From positions 16,834 through 37,948 of the forward strand of contig DCGU01000026.1 in the NCBI GenBank assembly GCA_002315325.1: DNA of 21,115 nt, given 5' to 3'. The notes below the pieces were generated by a model that did no database searches, was not told the DNA's origin, and saw only the letters and a program-made list of their open reading frames with translations. The first letter of the stretch is position 1. Each line of letters starts with the position of its first letter. Shown here piece by piece: positions 1-8,087 of this stretch. A program made the position numbers and the translations under genes. The stretch is from Clostridiales bacterium UBA1770. GTDB taxonomy: Bacteria > Bacillota > Clostridia > Oscillospirales > CAG-272.

Positions 1-1209
1 TACGAATTCATCGGTATCAAGGGTATGACCGGTAAGATGTCCTCTTCCTCCGGTCTCAACCTCACGCCCGAAACGCTGCTCAAACTCTACCAGCCCGAAA
101 TCATTCTGTGGCTGTATTCCAAGACCGACCCCACCAAGGCGTTCGACTTCTGCTTCGACGACGGTATTCTGCGCCAGTACTTCGAGTTCGATAAGATGCT
201 GACCGACTGCCGCACCGGCGCTGCCAACGAGGCGGTACAGGCCATTATGCAGAACTGCATCATTCCCGGCCGTGAAGTCGAGACCGTGCCCATGTCCCTG
301 TTGGTACAGCTGGGTTCCATCGTGGACTTCAACGTGCCCATGCTGGAGACCGTCTTCAACAAGATTAACACGCCCTACACCTACGCCCAGTTCGCCGACC
401 GTTTGGAACGCGCCAAGTTCTGGCTGGAGGAGTGTGCGCCCGACCAGGTCAACCGCCTGCGCGCCACCCGCAACTTTGAAATTTGGAACACGCTGAACGA
501 CGACGAAAAGAAGGAAATTGCCCTGCTCCACGACTTCATCGCCAAGGGCGGCTACACGCTGGACGACCTCAACACCTACCTGTACGATATTCCCAAGGCC
601 GTATTCCCGGCCCTGGCCGACAGCAAGGAACTGCGCCCCATCCAGGGTACCTTCTTCAAGAACGTTTACAAACTGCTCATTGATAAAGAACAGGGTCCCC
701 GTCTGTACCTGTTCCTGTTCGCCATCGACAGCGAGCGCTACGTCAATCTGTTGGATTTCTCCACGCCGCAGACGCAGGCTGAAATTGACGCCGACGCCAA
801 GGCACAGGCACCGGTCCCGGAAGAAACTGCCGCTGCCCCCGAGGCACCCGTCGGTGAAGCCGACCCCGTGGAGCCCGTTAAGGAGCAGATCACCATCGAC
901 GACTTTGCCAAGATGGACTTCCGCGTTTGCAAGGTGCTCAAGGCCGAGACGCTGCGCAAGTCCAACGCGTGCTTAAAGCTGACGCTGTTCGACGGCATCG
1001 GCGAGCGCGTCATCATGTCCTCCATCAAGGCGTACTACACGCCCGAGCAGCTCGTCGGTAAAAAGATTATCGTCGTGGCCAACCTCAAGCCCAACCGCAT
1101 CTGCAACGTGGTGAGCGAGGGTATGCTGCTGGCCGCCTCCAACGGTGCCTGCGGCTGCAAAGTGCTGTTCGTGGACGACGCCGTACCCGAAGGCACGCCC
1201 ATTCACTGA
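1..1209 (+). CDS. lysK: Class I lysyl-tRNA synthetase with C-terminal tRNA-binding domain (5' end cut off)
   Basis: Charges tRNA-Lys with lysine in the cytoplasm. The frame is open from the first base, so the N-terminal Rossmann half with the HIGH motif lies outside the window and 402 residues remain. The KMSKS-type loop reads GKMSSSSG (residues 11-18), followed by the class I LysRS helical region. The segment GTFFKNVYKLLIDKEQGPRL is typical of the C-terminal part of archaeal and spirochaete class I LysRS. A Pro/Ala/Glu-rich linker (about 256-296) leads into an OB-fold domain of the Trbp111/EMAP type (about 297-402; DFRVCKV, VVANLKPNRICNVVSEGMLLAA), normally seen on MetRS or as a free protein. 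MetRS was considered, but the helical region does not look like its anticodon domain. Sure of a class I synthetase; fairly sure of lysine. Confidence 0.87.
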   Translation, partial: YEFIGIKGMTGKMSSSSGLNLTPETLLKLYQPEIILWLYSKTDPTKAFDFCFDDGILRQYFEFDKMLTDCRTGAANEAVQAIMQNCIIPGREVETVPMSLLVQLGSIVDFNVPMLETVFNKINTPYTYAQFADRLERAKFWLEECAPDQVNRLRATRNFEIWNTLNDDEKKEIALLHDFIAKGGYTLDDLNTYLYDIPKAVFPALADSKELRPIQGTFFKNVYKLLIDKEQGPRLYLFLFAIDSERYVNLLDFSTPQTQAEIDADAKAQAPVPEETAAAPEAPVGEADPVEPVKEQITIDDFAKMDFRVCKVLKAETLRKSNACLKLTLFDGIGERVIMSSIKAYYTPEQLVGKKIIVVANLKPNRICNVVSEGMLLAASNGACGCKVLFVDDAVPEGTPIH

Positions 1210-1228
1210 TATTTGTTTGTGATTGTAT

Positions 1229-1627
1229 ATGAATGAAAACAATCCGACGTTCCCGCCGATTGAGACCGTGTCCACCGGGGCCCTGGCCTATCTCGGCGAC
1301 TGCGTGATTGAACTGCAGGTCCGGCAGCGCCTGGTCGCCGCCGGCATCTCCAGTTCCAAACGTCTGAACGAAGAGGCGCTGCACTACGTGCGCGCCGGCG
1401 CACAGGCACGCGCCATGGAACGCATCCTGCCGCTGCTTTCAGCGGAAGAAAGCGCCGCGTATCACCGCGGCCGCAACATCGGGCACGCCAATCTGCCCAA
1501 GAGTGCAACGATGGCCGAATACCGCCATGCCACGGGTATGGAGGCATTGTTCGGCTGGCTGCACCTGCAGGGGAAAAACGACCGCATTGCGGAGTTGTTT
1601 GCCCTGGCATACCCCATCCAATTGTAA
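1229..1627 (+). CDS. mrnC: Mini-ribonuclease III (RNase III domain only)
   Basis: Short RNase III-family protein of 132 residues, a catalytic domain without a dsRNA-binding domain. In Bacillus the family matures 23S rRNA ends. The motif ALAYLGDCVIEL near the N-terminus corresponds to the RNase III signature with its conserved Asp, and the C-terminal EALFGWLHLQGKNDRI matches the second conserved block (EALfGalyL). ATG 1229 is preferred to TTG 1223. Neither start has a clear ribosome binding site, so translation may be coupled to the synthetase gene ending 19 nt upstream. In many Firmicutes mrnC lies next to an aminoacyl-tRNA synthetase gene (cysS), so the context is sensible. The stop codon lies inside the left arm of the hairpin at 1619-1646. 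Confidence 0.9.
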   Translation: MNENNPTFPPIETVSTGALAYLGDCVIELQVRQRLVAAGISSSKRLNEEALHYVRAGAQARAMERILPLLSAEESAAYHRGRNIGHANLPKSATMAEYRHATGMEALFGWLHLQGKNDRIAELFALAYPIQL

Positions 1628-1646
1628 AACTGCGTTTTTACAGTTG
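1619..1646. repeat. Palindromic hairpin, copy 1 (covers the mrnC stop codon)
   Basis: Arms CAATTGTAAAA (1619-1629) and TTTTACAGTTG (1636-1646) pair over 11 positions with one G-T wobble. The six-base loop is CTGCGT. The first 16 bases are identical to a hairpin at 11402-11430, which lies just after a different gene. It could act as a terminator or mRNA 3'-end stabiliser, or be a short dispersed palindrome. No run of T follows it, so simple intrinsic termination is not well supported. Confidence 0.6.
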
Positions 1647-1680
1647 CCTGCCATCAATACTGCGAAGGAGAACCAATACA

Positions 1681-2184
1681 ATGAGCAATCCTGTTATTAA
1701 AATTTCCGTACACAACTATGGCGAAATGACCGCCGAGCTGTACCCCGATAAGGCACCGGCCACCGTTGCCAACTTTTTGTCCCTGGCCAAAGAGGGCTTT
1801 TACGAGGGCCTGATTTTCCACCGCGTCATTAAGGGCTTTATGATCCAGGGCGGCGGTATGGATGAGGAATTTGAAGAGAAGCGCTGCAAATCCATCAAAG
1901 GTGAATTCGCCGCCAACGGCTTCCCGCAGAACGACGTCAAACACGTCCGCGGCGTGCTTTCCATGGCGCGTACCTCTGCCCCCAACTCCGCCTCTTCCCA
2001 GTTCTTTATCATGCACCAGAACGCACCGCATCTGGATAAACAGTACGCCGCTTTCGGTAAACTGACCGACGGCTTTGACGTGCTGGATAAGATCGCCGAC
2101 GTCTTCACAACCTCTAGAGGATGGTATGACGACGTTCCCGCCGATTCCGTAATAATTGATAAAGTCGAAGTCATTTCAGAATAA
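1681..2184 (+). CDS. Cyclophilin-type peptidyl-prolyl cis-trans isomerase
   Basis: Catalyses proline cis-trans isomerisation during protein folding. The 167-residue protein is a complete single-domain cyclophilin. It shows FHRVIKGFMIQGG (catalytic Arg and Gln-Gly-Gly block), the MAR...NSASSQFFI block and HLDKQYAAFGKLTDGFDVLDKI. There is no signal peptide or lipobox, so it is cytoplasmic. The start has a strong AAGGAG site 7-8 nt upstream. It follows mrnC by 53 nt containing the palindromic hairpin, and is itself followed by a long hairpin ending in TTTT. It is probably co-transcribed with the upstream genes. Confidence 0.95.
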   Translation: MSNPVIKISVHNYGEMTAELYPDKAPATVANFLSLAKEGFYEGLIFHRVIKGFMIQGGGMDEEFEEKRCKSIKGEFAANGFPQNDVKHVRGVLSMARTSAPNSASSQFFIMHQNAPHLDKQYAAFGKLTDGFDVLDKIADVFTTSRGWYDDVPADSVIIDKVEVISE

Positions 2185-2207
2185 TTCATTTGCTTTTTTA
2201 ACCGAAC

Positions 2208-2257
2208 GGGGCGACCATCGTTCGTCCGATAAAGGACGTTCCATTGTCGCCCCTTTT
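2208..2257 (+). terminator. Long imperfect hairpin ending in TTTT, terminator after the cyclophilin gene
   Basis: Twenty-base arms at 2208-2227 and 2234-2253 flank a GATAAA loop. The outer 8 bp (GGGGCGAC) and the inner 5 bp (CGTCC) pair perfectly, with four mismatches between. TTTTCATTT follows. It separates the housekeeping genes from the glycosidase operon, whose start is only 35 nt away. I see no convincing promoter between them, so partial read-through is possible. Confidence 0.7.
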
Positions 2258-2292
2258 CATTTATGATTGAATTTGAACGGGGGGGTACTATT

Positions 2293-4458
2293 ATGTCCGC
2301 ACAGCGTTATTCCCAAACGTATACCTTTGAAAAGGCGCAGCCCGTATGGATCAAGGGCGAAGAAAATGAAATGAACGTCACAGCGGTGTTTGCCGCTGCA
2401 GTGACGGATAAAGACGTCAAAATCCGCCTGTCCGGTGCTTCGTCGTTCATTCTGCTCGTTAACGGCGAATTCGTCGCCTACGGCCCGTCCCGCCGTGCCC
2501 ACGGCTTTTACGACGTGGACGAATACGACCTCTCGCAATACATGACGGGGGAAACGAACCTGATTGCCGTGCGCCTGGCCGGCTATCACGTCAATTCCTT
2601 CTCCCATTTGGACGTCATGCCCTTTTTGTGCGCCGAAATCCTTTGCGGCGGCAAAGTGACGGTTTGGACCGCCCCGCAGGGCGGCTTTACGGTGACCAAA
2701 ACGACCGACCGCGTCACGCGCGTGCCGCGCTTCTCCTTCCAGCGTCCCTTCACCGAGGCGTACCGTTTGGTGCCCGGCGCATTCGCCGCCGAGACGACGC
2801 TGCAGCAAAAGAGCAACGTCACGCTGTTTGACCTGCAGGCACGTGAAGGTGCCGCTGCCATGACCTTTTTGCGCCGTTCCGTCCCCTACGGCAACTATGA
2901 AATTATCAAACCCGAGAAGATGCTGCACCGCGGTGCATTGCACACCTCACCCAAGGACAAATACTACAGCGTGCGCAACGTCACCGAAATCGGCTACAAA
3001 CAAAAGGGCTTTACCGAGCGGGAATTGGAGCTGCCGATTCACGTGGAGTACGGCAAGCTCGACTTTTTGACACAGGAAGATGCGTCGAATGAATCGGCAG
3101 ACGTCATCGCCCTGTCCCACAACAGCTACGCCGACCTGGCGTTTGACCGCGACTGGTGCGGTATTTTCGAATTTGACGTAGAGGGTAACGGCGGCAAACT
3201 GTACGTGGCAGGCTGTGAAAACGTCAAGGACGGCAATATAGACCCCCTGCGCATCCATACGATTTCCGTGATTGAGTGCATCGTGCAGCCCGGCAAATAC
3301 CACGTCATCTGCGCCGAACCCTACGTGCAGAAGTACGTGCGCCTGGCGGTATTGGGCGGCCCCTTGACCGTGTCCAACCTGCAATTGCGCAAGGTATCCT
3401 TCCCCGTTTCGACCATCCCCGTGGATTACCGCGGGAACGACGCCGACCTGCGCCTGATTTACGACGCAGCGCGGGAGACCTTCGCTGCCAATGCCTCGGA
3501 TATCTTTATGGACTGCCCCGGCCGTGAGCGCGCCGGCTGGCTGTGCGACAGTTTCTTCACCTCCCGCGTGGAGTACGCGCTGACCGAAAAATCTGCCGTG
3601 GAGACCTCGTTCCTGGAGAATTTCCTGCTGCCCAAATCCTTTGACAATATTCCCGCCGGCATGCTGCCCATGTGCTACCCCGCCGACCACTACGACCACT
3701 GCTTCATCCCCAACTGGGCCATGTGGTTCGTGCTGGAACTGGAGGAATATATCACCAAGCGGCACGGGGAAAAAGTCATCGCCGAGATGGCCAAACAGCG
3801 CCTGTATGATCTTTTGGGTTACTTCCGCAAGTACGAAAATAAAGAAGGACTCTTGGAAAAGCTGGACTCCTGGGTCTTTGTCGAATGGTCCAAGTGCAAC
3901 CAACTGACGCAGGACGTCAACTACCCGACGAATATGGTGTACGCCGCCGTCAAGGACGCGATTGCCAACCTGTACGGTGACGCTGCCCTGCACGCCGAGG
4001 CACAGGCCATGCGCGACGTCATCCGCACGCAGGCCATGACACCCTCCGGCTTCTTCTGCGACAACGCCGTATACGATAAGAACGGTGTGCTGCAATTGAC
4101 AAATGAACGCACCGAAACCTGCCAATATTACGCCTTCTGGTTCGGTATTGCCACGCCCGAAACGCACCCGCAGCTGTGGCATACCATGCTGCACGATTTC
4201 GGCTACGATCGCCAAAAGACAGGCAAGTTCCCCGAAATCTACCCGGCCAACGCCTTCATCGGCAACTACCTGCGTCTGGACCTGCTGGACCGCTACAGCG
4301 AGCACGATATGCTGCTGGATAATATCCGCGGCTATTTCACCTATATGGCAAAATCCACGGGGACGCTGTGGGAGAACGTGGACGACGGGGCGTCGGTGTG
4401 CCATGGATTTGCTTCACACGTCGTCGTGTGGATGAAAGATATGGGCCTTGTCAAATAA
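2293..4458 (+). CDS. GH78-family alpha-L-rhamnosidase-like glycosidase
   Basis: Predicted to release terminal alpha-L-rhamnose from plant glycosides or pectin-derived oligosaccharides in the cytoplasm (721 residues, no signal peptide). The N-terminal half is beta-rich and contains a rhamnosidase-type binding module (FILLVNGEFVAYGPSRR...YDVDEYDLSQYM). The catalytic (alpha/alpha)6 barrel begins near residue 385. The signature DCPGRERAGWLCD (407-419) retains the three acidic residues used by characterised GH78 enzymes (D407, E412, D419), and LWEN supplies a candidate general base, E694. ATG 2293 is chosen over ATG 2263 because a G-rich ribosome binding site lies about 8 nt upstream. The next gene begins 18 nt after the stop, indicating an operon. 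The family is clear; substrate specificity is not. Confidence 0.85.
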   Translation: MSAQRYSQTYTFEKAQPVWIKGEENEMNVTAVFAAAVTDKDVKIRLSGASSFILLVNGEFVAYGPSRRAHGFYDVDEYDLSQYMTGETNLIAVRLAGYHVNSFSHLDVMPFLCAEILCGGKVTVWTAPQGGFTVTKTTDRVTRVPRFSFQRPFTEAYRLVPGAFAAETTLQQKSNVTLFDLQAREGAAAMTFLRRSVPYGNYEIIKPEKMLHRGALHTSPKDKYYSVRNVTEIGYKQKGFTERELELPIHVEYGKLDFLTQEDASNESADVIALSHNSYADLAFDRDWCGIFEFDVEGNGGKLYVAGCENVKDGNIDPLRIHTISVIECIVQPGKYHVICAEPYVQKYVRLAVLGGPLTVSNLQLRKVSFPVSTIPVDYRGNDADLRLIYDAARETFAANASDIFMDCPGRERAGWLCDSFFTSRVEYALTEKSAVETSFLENFLLPKSFDNIPAGMLPMCYPADHYDHCFIPNWAMWFVLELEEYITKRHGEKVIAEMAKQRLYDLLGYFRKYENKEGLLEKLDSWVFVEWSKCNQLTQDVNYPTNMVYAAVKDAIANLYGDAALHAEAQAMRDVIRTQAMTPSGFFCDNAVYDKNGVLQLTNERTETCQYYAFWFGIATPETHPQLWHTMLHDFGYDRQKTGKFPEIYPANAFIGNYLRLDLLDRYSEHDMLLDNIRGYFTYMAKSTGTLWENVDDGASVCHGFASHVVVWMKDMGLVK

Positions 4459-4476
4459 GAATAAAGAATAACGCTA

Positions 4477-6522
4477 ATGAATAAACCATCTGTTTTTACA
4501 GAAAACCCGTTTGCCTTTGCATCGGTTCATAATATTTTAACCGACCGGCATCTCGGCATCAGCGGCAGTATCGCCTCGGCACTCACGCCCTACAGCGACT
4601 TTTGCCGCGTGCAGACGCTGCAGGCCTGCCCCGTTGCCTGCTCGGACTTTGTCTTTTCCCTGCAGATCAACGGCAAAACCCTCCCCGCCGCATCGTGGGA
4701 TTGGCTGCCGAACGCGATTTGGCGGCAGTGCCGCATCGACGGCATCGCCCTGTCAACACTGACCGTCCTGCCCGCCGGTATGCACGGCTGTGTCATGGCG
4801 CTCACCCTGCAAAATACGACGGACGCGGTACAGTCGGTGACGCTGCAAAGTACCCTGTCCGGCACCCCCGAGCGACGCATCGAGTGGAAGTTCCCCATCC
4901 CGGACGCGCCTGCCGTTGCCCCCGCCGACCTGCACGCCCAAACGCTGCCGCAGGGAATTATATTCGGCACGTCCGATACCGCCAGCGTTGCCTTTTCGTC
5001 AAGTGCCCCCGCCTTGGTGCCGTCGGCCCCGCAGGGCAACGCGTCCCTGACGGTCACGCCGGCCCCCGGTGAAACGCTCACCCTATACTTTTCCGCGCAC
5101 GTGGGCAGCAAAGAGACGGTGCTGCGGGAATGTGCGCAGGCGCAGGCCGACTATCCCGCCCTGTGCGAAACGGCACTGTCGTGGGTGACAAAACGGACAA
5201 ACGAAATCCTGTCCCGCCTGCCCGCCTTTACGGCGTCGAACCCCTCCCTGCAGCGGCTGTATTACCGTGCCCTGGTCACCTATATCACCAACCGCTGGGA
5301 AAATCCGGAACTGGCCCTGCCCGTTTGGTACAGCACGGGTGCGACCAACGGCGGTTGTATGTGTTCCTATTTGTGGGATTACAGCGGCGGCATGCTGCTG
5401 CACCCCTTGGTTGACCCCGAGGTACACAAGCAAACGCTGCTGTTGTACCTGCGTAACGACCTGACCACGTCCTACGCCATTATGCCCGTGGACGGCAAGC
5501 CCTGCGGCCCGTGGTACCAAATCAACCAGGAAAAAATCATCAATATGGTCTATTATTACGTGGCGCTGACCGGCGACGTTGCTTTTCTGCACGAAACGAC
5601 GGGCGGCAAAACCGTGGCCGAGTGGATGGTTTTCCACGCCCTGGTCGGTGACGACACGAGCAAACCCGTCGCTTTGATCGATTACGGGCAGGGCGGCGTC
5701 AACCACCTGGAACTGCGCCACGAGCTGCAGTACCGCGGCGTGATGCCCGACCTAAACGCCCGCCGCTATGCCAATTATACGCGCGCCTATGCGCTCTCGG
5801 TGTTGGGCGGCGTTCCGTGTCCCCTGCTGCTTGAACGCGCCGCCGGCCTCAAGGCCCTGCTGCCGACGCTGTGGAACGAGCAAAAACAATGGTACGACTT
5901 TATTTGGCAGGGCAACCGCGAGTGCCGTATGACCGTGCAAACGTTCAAGTTTTTGAACAGCGGCGTCATTGACGAGCGCACGTGTCGGGGGCTTTTGTCC
6001 CATTTGAATGAGGATGAATTTCTGTCCCCGTACGGCCTGCACAGCATGGCCAAAGACGACCCGGCGTACGACGTCGTGGATATCGACAACGGGGGCGGCG
6101 GCATCTGCACCGAATTCGATGCCATGATTCTGGGTCAGCTGTTTGATATCGGCCGTGACGACCTGGCCGAAGATATTCTGTCCCGCATTTTGTGGTGGGG
6201 CGACAACCTGCCCTACCTGGGCGATTCCTGCGCGGCCTACACCAAACTGCAGCGGGAAGACACCCCGCTCCAGTGCGATATCAGCTCCACGTCGCTGGCC
6301 GGCATGATGATATTCGGCCTGTGCGGTATTGCGGCAGACTTTGACGGTAACGTCACGATTTGCCCGCCGCGGCACCACGTCTGCCGCGACCTGTCGCTGT
6401 CCGGCGTGCGCCTGCGCGGCCTGACGTTTGACCTGACCGTGCACGGCGAGGCATATACGGTCACGTGCGGCGGTACCTCTGTTACCAAAAACTGCGGCGA
6501 AAAAACCGTTCTCCACGCATAA
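4477..6522 (+). CDS. Putative (alpha/alpha)6-barrel glycoside hydrolase (GH63/GH37-like fold)
   Basis: 681-residue cytoplasmic protein with an N-terminal beta-sandwich (about 1-230) and a helical catalytic barrel (about 240-630). SYLWDYSGGMLLHPLVDPEVHKQTLLLYLRND (298-329) resembles the WD...D.E.A....LL block of six-hairpin glycosidases of the GH37/GH63 type, where the Asp after Trp (here D301) can be the general acid. LSPYGLHSMAKDDPAY followed by DNGGGGICTEFD occupies the place where GH63 relatives have GYWRGPVW, so the active site appears altered. It is co-transcribed with the GH78 gene (18-nt gap, weak ribosome binding site) and may remove a second sugar from the same substrate. The exact family and specificity are not recognised. 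Confidence 0.7.
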   Translation: MNKPSVFTENPFAFASVHNILTDRHLGISGSIASALTPYSDFCRVQTLQACPVACSDFVFSLQINGKTLPAASWDWLPNAIWRQCRIDGIALSTLTVLPAGMHGCVMALTLQNTTDAVQSVTLQSTLSGTPERRIEWKFPIPDAPAVAPADLHAQTLPQGIIFGTSDTASVAFSSSAPALVPSAPQGNASLTVTPAPGETLTLYFSAHVGSKETVLRECAQAQADYPALCETALSWVTKRTNEILSRLPAFTASNPSLQRLYYRALVTYITNRWENPELALPVWYSTGATNGGCMCSYLWDYSGGMLLHPLVDPEVHKQTLLLYLRNDLTTSYAIMPVDGKPCGPWYQINQEKIINMVYYYVALTGDVAFLHETTGGKTVAEWMVFHALVGDDTSKPVALIDYGQGGVNHLELRHELQYRGVMPDLNARRYANYTRAYALSVLGGVPCPLLLERAAGLKALLPTLWNEQKQWYDFIWQGNRECRMTVQTFKFLNSGVIDERTCRGLLSHLNEDEFLSPYGLHSMAKDDPAYDVVDIDNGGGGICTEFDAMILGQLFDIGRDDLAEDILSRILWWGDNLPYLGDSCAAYTKLQREDTPLQCDISSTSLAGMMIFGLCGIAADFDGNVTICPPRHHVCRDLSLSGVRLRGLTFDLTVHGEAYTVTCGGTSVTKNCGEKTVLHA

Positions 6523-6530
6523 GGGCGATA

Positions 6531-6590
6531 AAAAAGGCATACCCATTTGCTTGATTTTGGTCAGCAAAACGGGTATGCTTTTTGTTTTTC
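6531..6590. terminator. Bidirectional intrinsic terminator between convergent genes
   Basis: A run of A, then GCATACCC (6538-6545) pairing with GGGTATGC (6571-6578) plus extra pairs in the stem, then TTTTTGTTTTTC. It is flanked by A-runs on the left and T-runs on the right, so it can serve both the rightward glycosidase operon and the leftward ATPase gene. Confidence 0.85.
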
Positions 6591-6603
6591 TGTTAAACTT
6601 ATT

Positions 6604-8025
6604 TTATCGACGCGGCGTAAAGGTATCCACCAATAGGACGGCAGGATTTTCTTTGGCGGCCTCCATCAAACCCATAGAAAACCCGGAGGTGCTGAAAATG
6701 ACGTACTGTCGGCATTTGCACTTTGTCTTTGCTTCCAACGCCTGCGCTTTTTCTTCCAAAGCATGCAGCACCGAAAGTCCTTTTTCTGTTTTTGAGTACT
6801 TACATTCACCGACAACCATATTCCCGCCGACAGTGTCCAGACCCAAGACGTCCACTTCACCGCACAAAGGGCCCCAATATCTGCCGAGTCTGTCAAACCG
6901 AACGGAAATAACGTCACGGGCAGCAAATTCCCACATTTTTTCGCGGCATAAATCTTCATAAACAAAAGAAACGTAGTTTTGAACAAACATTTTCTTAATT
7001 TGTTCCATCACGTACGCTTTCTCGCCGCGTTCCAGGAAGGCGCGATACGGATAAACAAATTTAAACCAAAAGGCAATATAGTTGTCTGTAATCCTATACA
7101 GTCCGCTCTTGCTTTTTTCGGGATTGTTATCCGTAATCGGCACTTCACGTTCCACCAAATCCAAGTCCATCAGGGTTTTAAGGTACTTGGGTACGTTGGT
7201 TTGCTTGACACCGAGAAATGAAGCTATTTCAGACAGCTTACTATTTCCCATGGCTATGGCGCGAATCAGGGAAAAATAACTCCCAATTTCGGATACTTCG
7301 TTTTGCAACAGGAAATACGGCTCTTCGTAAAGATAACTTTGCGGATTCAATACGAAATTTGCAATACCGTCCTCCACGTTTCTGCACTCTTTAAACGTTT
7401 CAATATATTTCGGCACACCGCCGGTCACGGCAAAATAAGGGATTAAAGATTCATCATTTTTCCCGTCATAAAAATCCTTGTATAACGGGAATTTGATTTG
7501 TTTCAGCTTAATTTGCGCCGTTCTTCTGCCGTAAAGAGGGCTGCTGTAATCCAGCGTTTGCTGCTGCATCAGCGTGACAAGAGATCCGCAAAGCACCAGC
7601 ATAACGTCGGCGTCTTTCAGCACGGTGTCCCATATTTTTTGCATAACGGAAGGAAATGCCGCATTGGCATTGCCGAGATACTGAAACTCATCCAGTACAA
7701 TAATTTTTCTCTCTTTGGATGGGAATTCGACGAACATTTTAAAAATGGTCAGCCAATCTGCGTCAGCCGTTTTCAAAAGATCGTTTCCGATGCGTTCGGC
7801 AACCTGATCCCGAAACGCTCTTTTATTTTGTGTCTCGGATTCCTGCGTTGCAAGATAGTATAGATTTACGCCTTCGTGCCGGTTCAAAAACTCGGTCAGC
7901 AGTGACGTTTTCCCGACTCTGCGGCGGCCGTACACAATGACAAACGACGCGTCGCTTCGTTTGTATTCATTTTCCAGCGTTGCCATTTCATCATTTCGAT
8001 CGATAAATTGCCTGCTCGGCTTCAT
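6604..8025 (-). CDS. AAA+ ATPase of the archaeal-type/DUF234 family
   Basis: 473 residues with an N-terminal STAND-like ATPase domain: Walker A GRRRVGKT (33-40) and Walker B IIVLDEF (108-114). A winged-helix segment follows (about 259-300, SEIASFLGVKQTNVPKYLKTL). The C-terminal DUF234 region carries GEVDVLG (E390, D392) and VVGECKY (E407, K409), resembling a PD-(D/E)XK nuclease core. The family occurs in archaea and anaerobic bacteria and its role is mostly unknown. A GGGAGGGG site precedes ATG 8025. The gene and its upstream region are visibly AT-richer than the neighbouring glycosidase genes, suggesting acquisition by transfer. It stands alone between terminators. The wing domain and the palindromic promoter make autoregulation possible (inference). 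Confidence 0.88.
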   Translation of the reverse strand: MKPSRQFIDRNDEMATLENEYKRSDASFVIVYGRRRVGKTSLLTEFLNRHEGVNLYYLATQESETQNKRAFRDQVAERIGNDLLKTADADWLTIFKMFVEFPSKERKIIVLDEFQYLGNANAAFPSVMQKIWDTVLKDADVMLVLCGSLVTLMQQQTLDYSSPLYGRRTAQIKLKQIKFPLYKDFYDGKNDESLIPYFAVTGGVPKYIETFKECRNVEDGIANFVLNPQSYLYEEPYFLLQNEVSEIGSYFSLIRAIAMGNSKLSEIASFLGVKQTNVPKYLKTLMDLDLVEREVPITDNNPEKSKSGLYRITDNYIAFWFKFVYPYRAFLERGEKAYVMEQIKKMFVQNYVSFVYEDLCREKMWEFAARDVISVRFDRLGRYWGPLCGEVDVLGLDTVGGNMVVGECKYSKTEKGLSVLHALEEKAQALEAKTKCKCRQYVIFSTSGFSMGLMEAAKENPAVLLVDTFTPRR

Positions 8026-8052
8026 ACGTATCCCCTCCCTATGCTTGATACT

Positions 8053-8080
8053 ATTATACTCAAAAGTATAATAATTTCAA
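8053..8080 (-). promoter_or_regulatory. Promoter of the ATPase gene
   Basis: On the minus strand, TTGAAA (8075-8080) and a perfect TATAAT (8053-8058) are separated by 16 bp. They lie about 28 nt before the start codon, with the ribosome binding site between. The -10 and spacer are embedded in an inverted repeat described separately. Confidence 0.72.
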
Positions 8081-8087
8081 GTATAAT
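8053..8087. promoter_or_regulatory. Candidate operator: three copies of an 8-bp motif over the ATPase promoter
   Basis: ATTATACT (8053-8060) and AGTATAAT (8065-8072) form a perfect inverted repeat with a CAAA spacer. A third AGTATAAT lies at 8080-8087, 15 bp from the second. The copies cover the -10, the spacer and the upstream edge of the -35, where a repressor would block polymerase. The binding protein is unknown; the ATPase itself has a winged helix and is a possible candidate. Confidence 0.5.

Noticed and set aside
1..1209. Identification of the first gene as methionyl-tRNA synthetase
   Set aside because: The C-terminal tRNA-binding domain suggests MetRS, but the helical region after KMSSS matches class I LysRS (GTFFKNVYKLLIDKEQGPRL) and not the MetRS anticodon domain.
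2947..4404. 485-codon open frame on the minus strand opposite the GH78 gene
   Set aside because: It is antisense to a well-supported glycosidase gene, has no recognisable domain, and is Val/Gly/His-rich as expected from the reverse complement of GC-rich codons.
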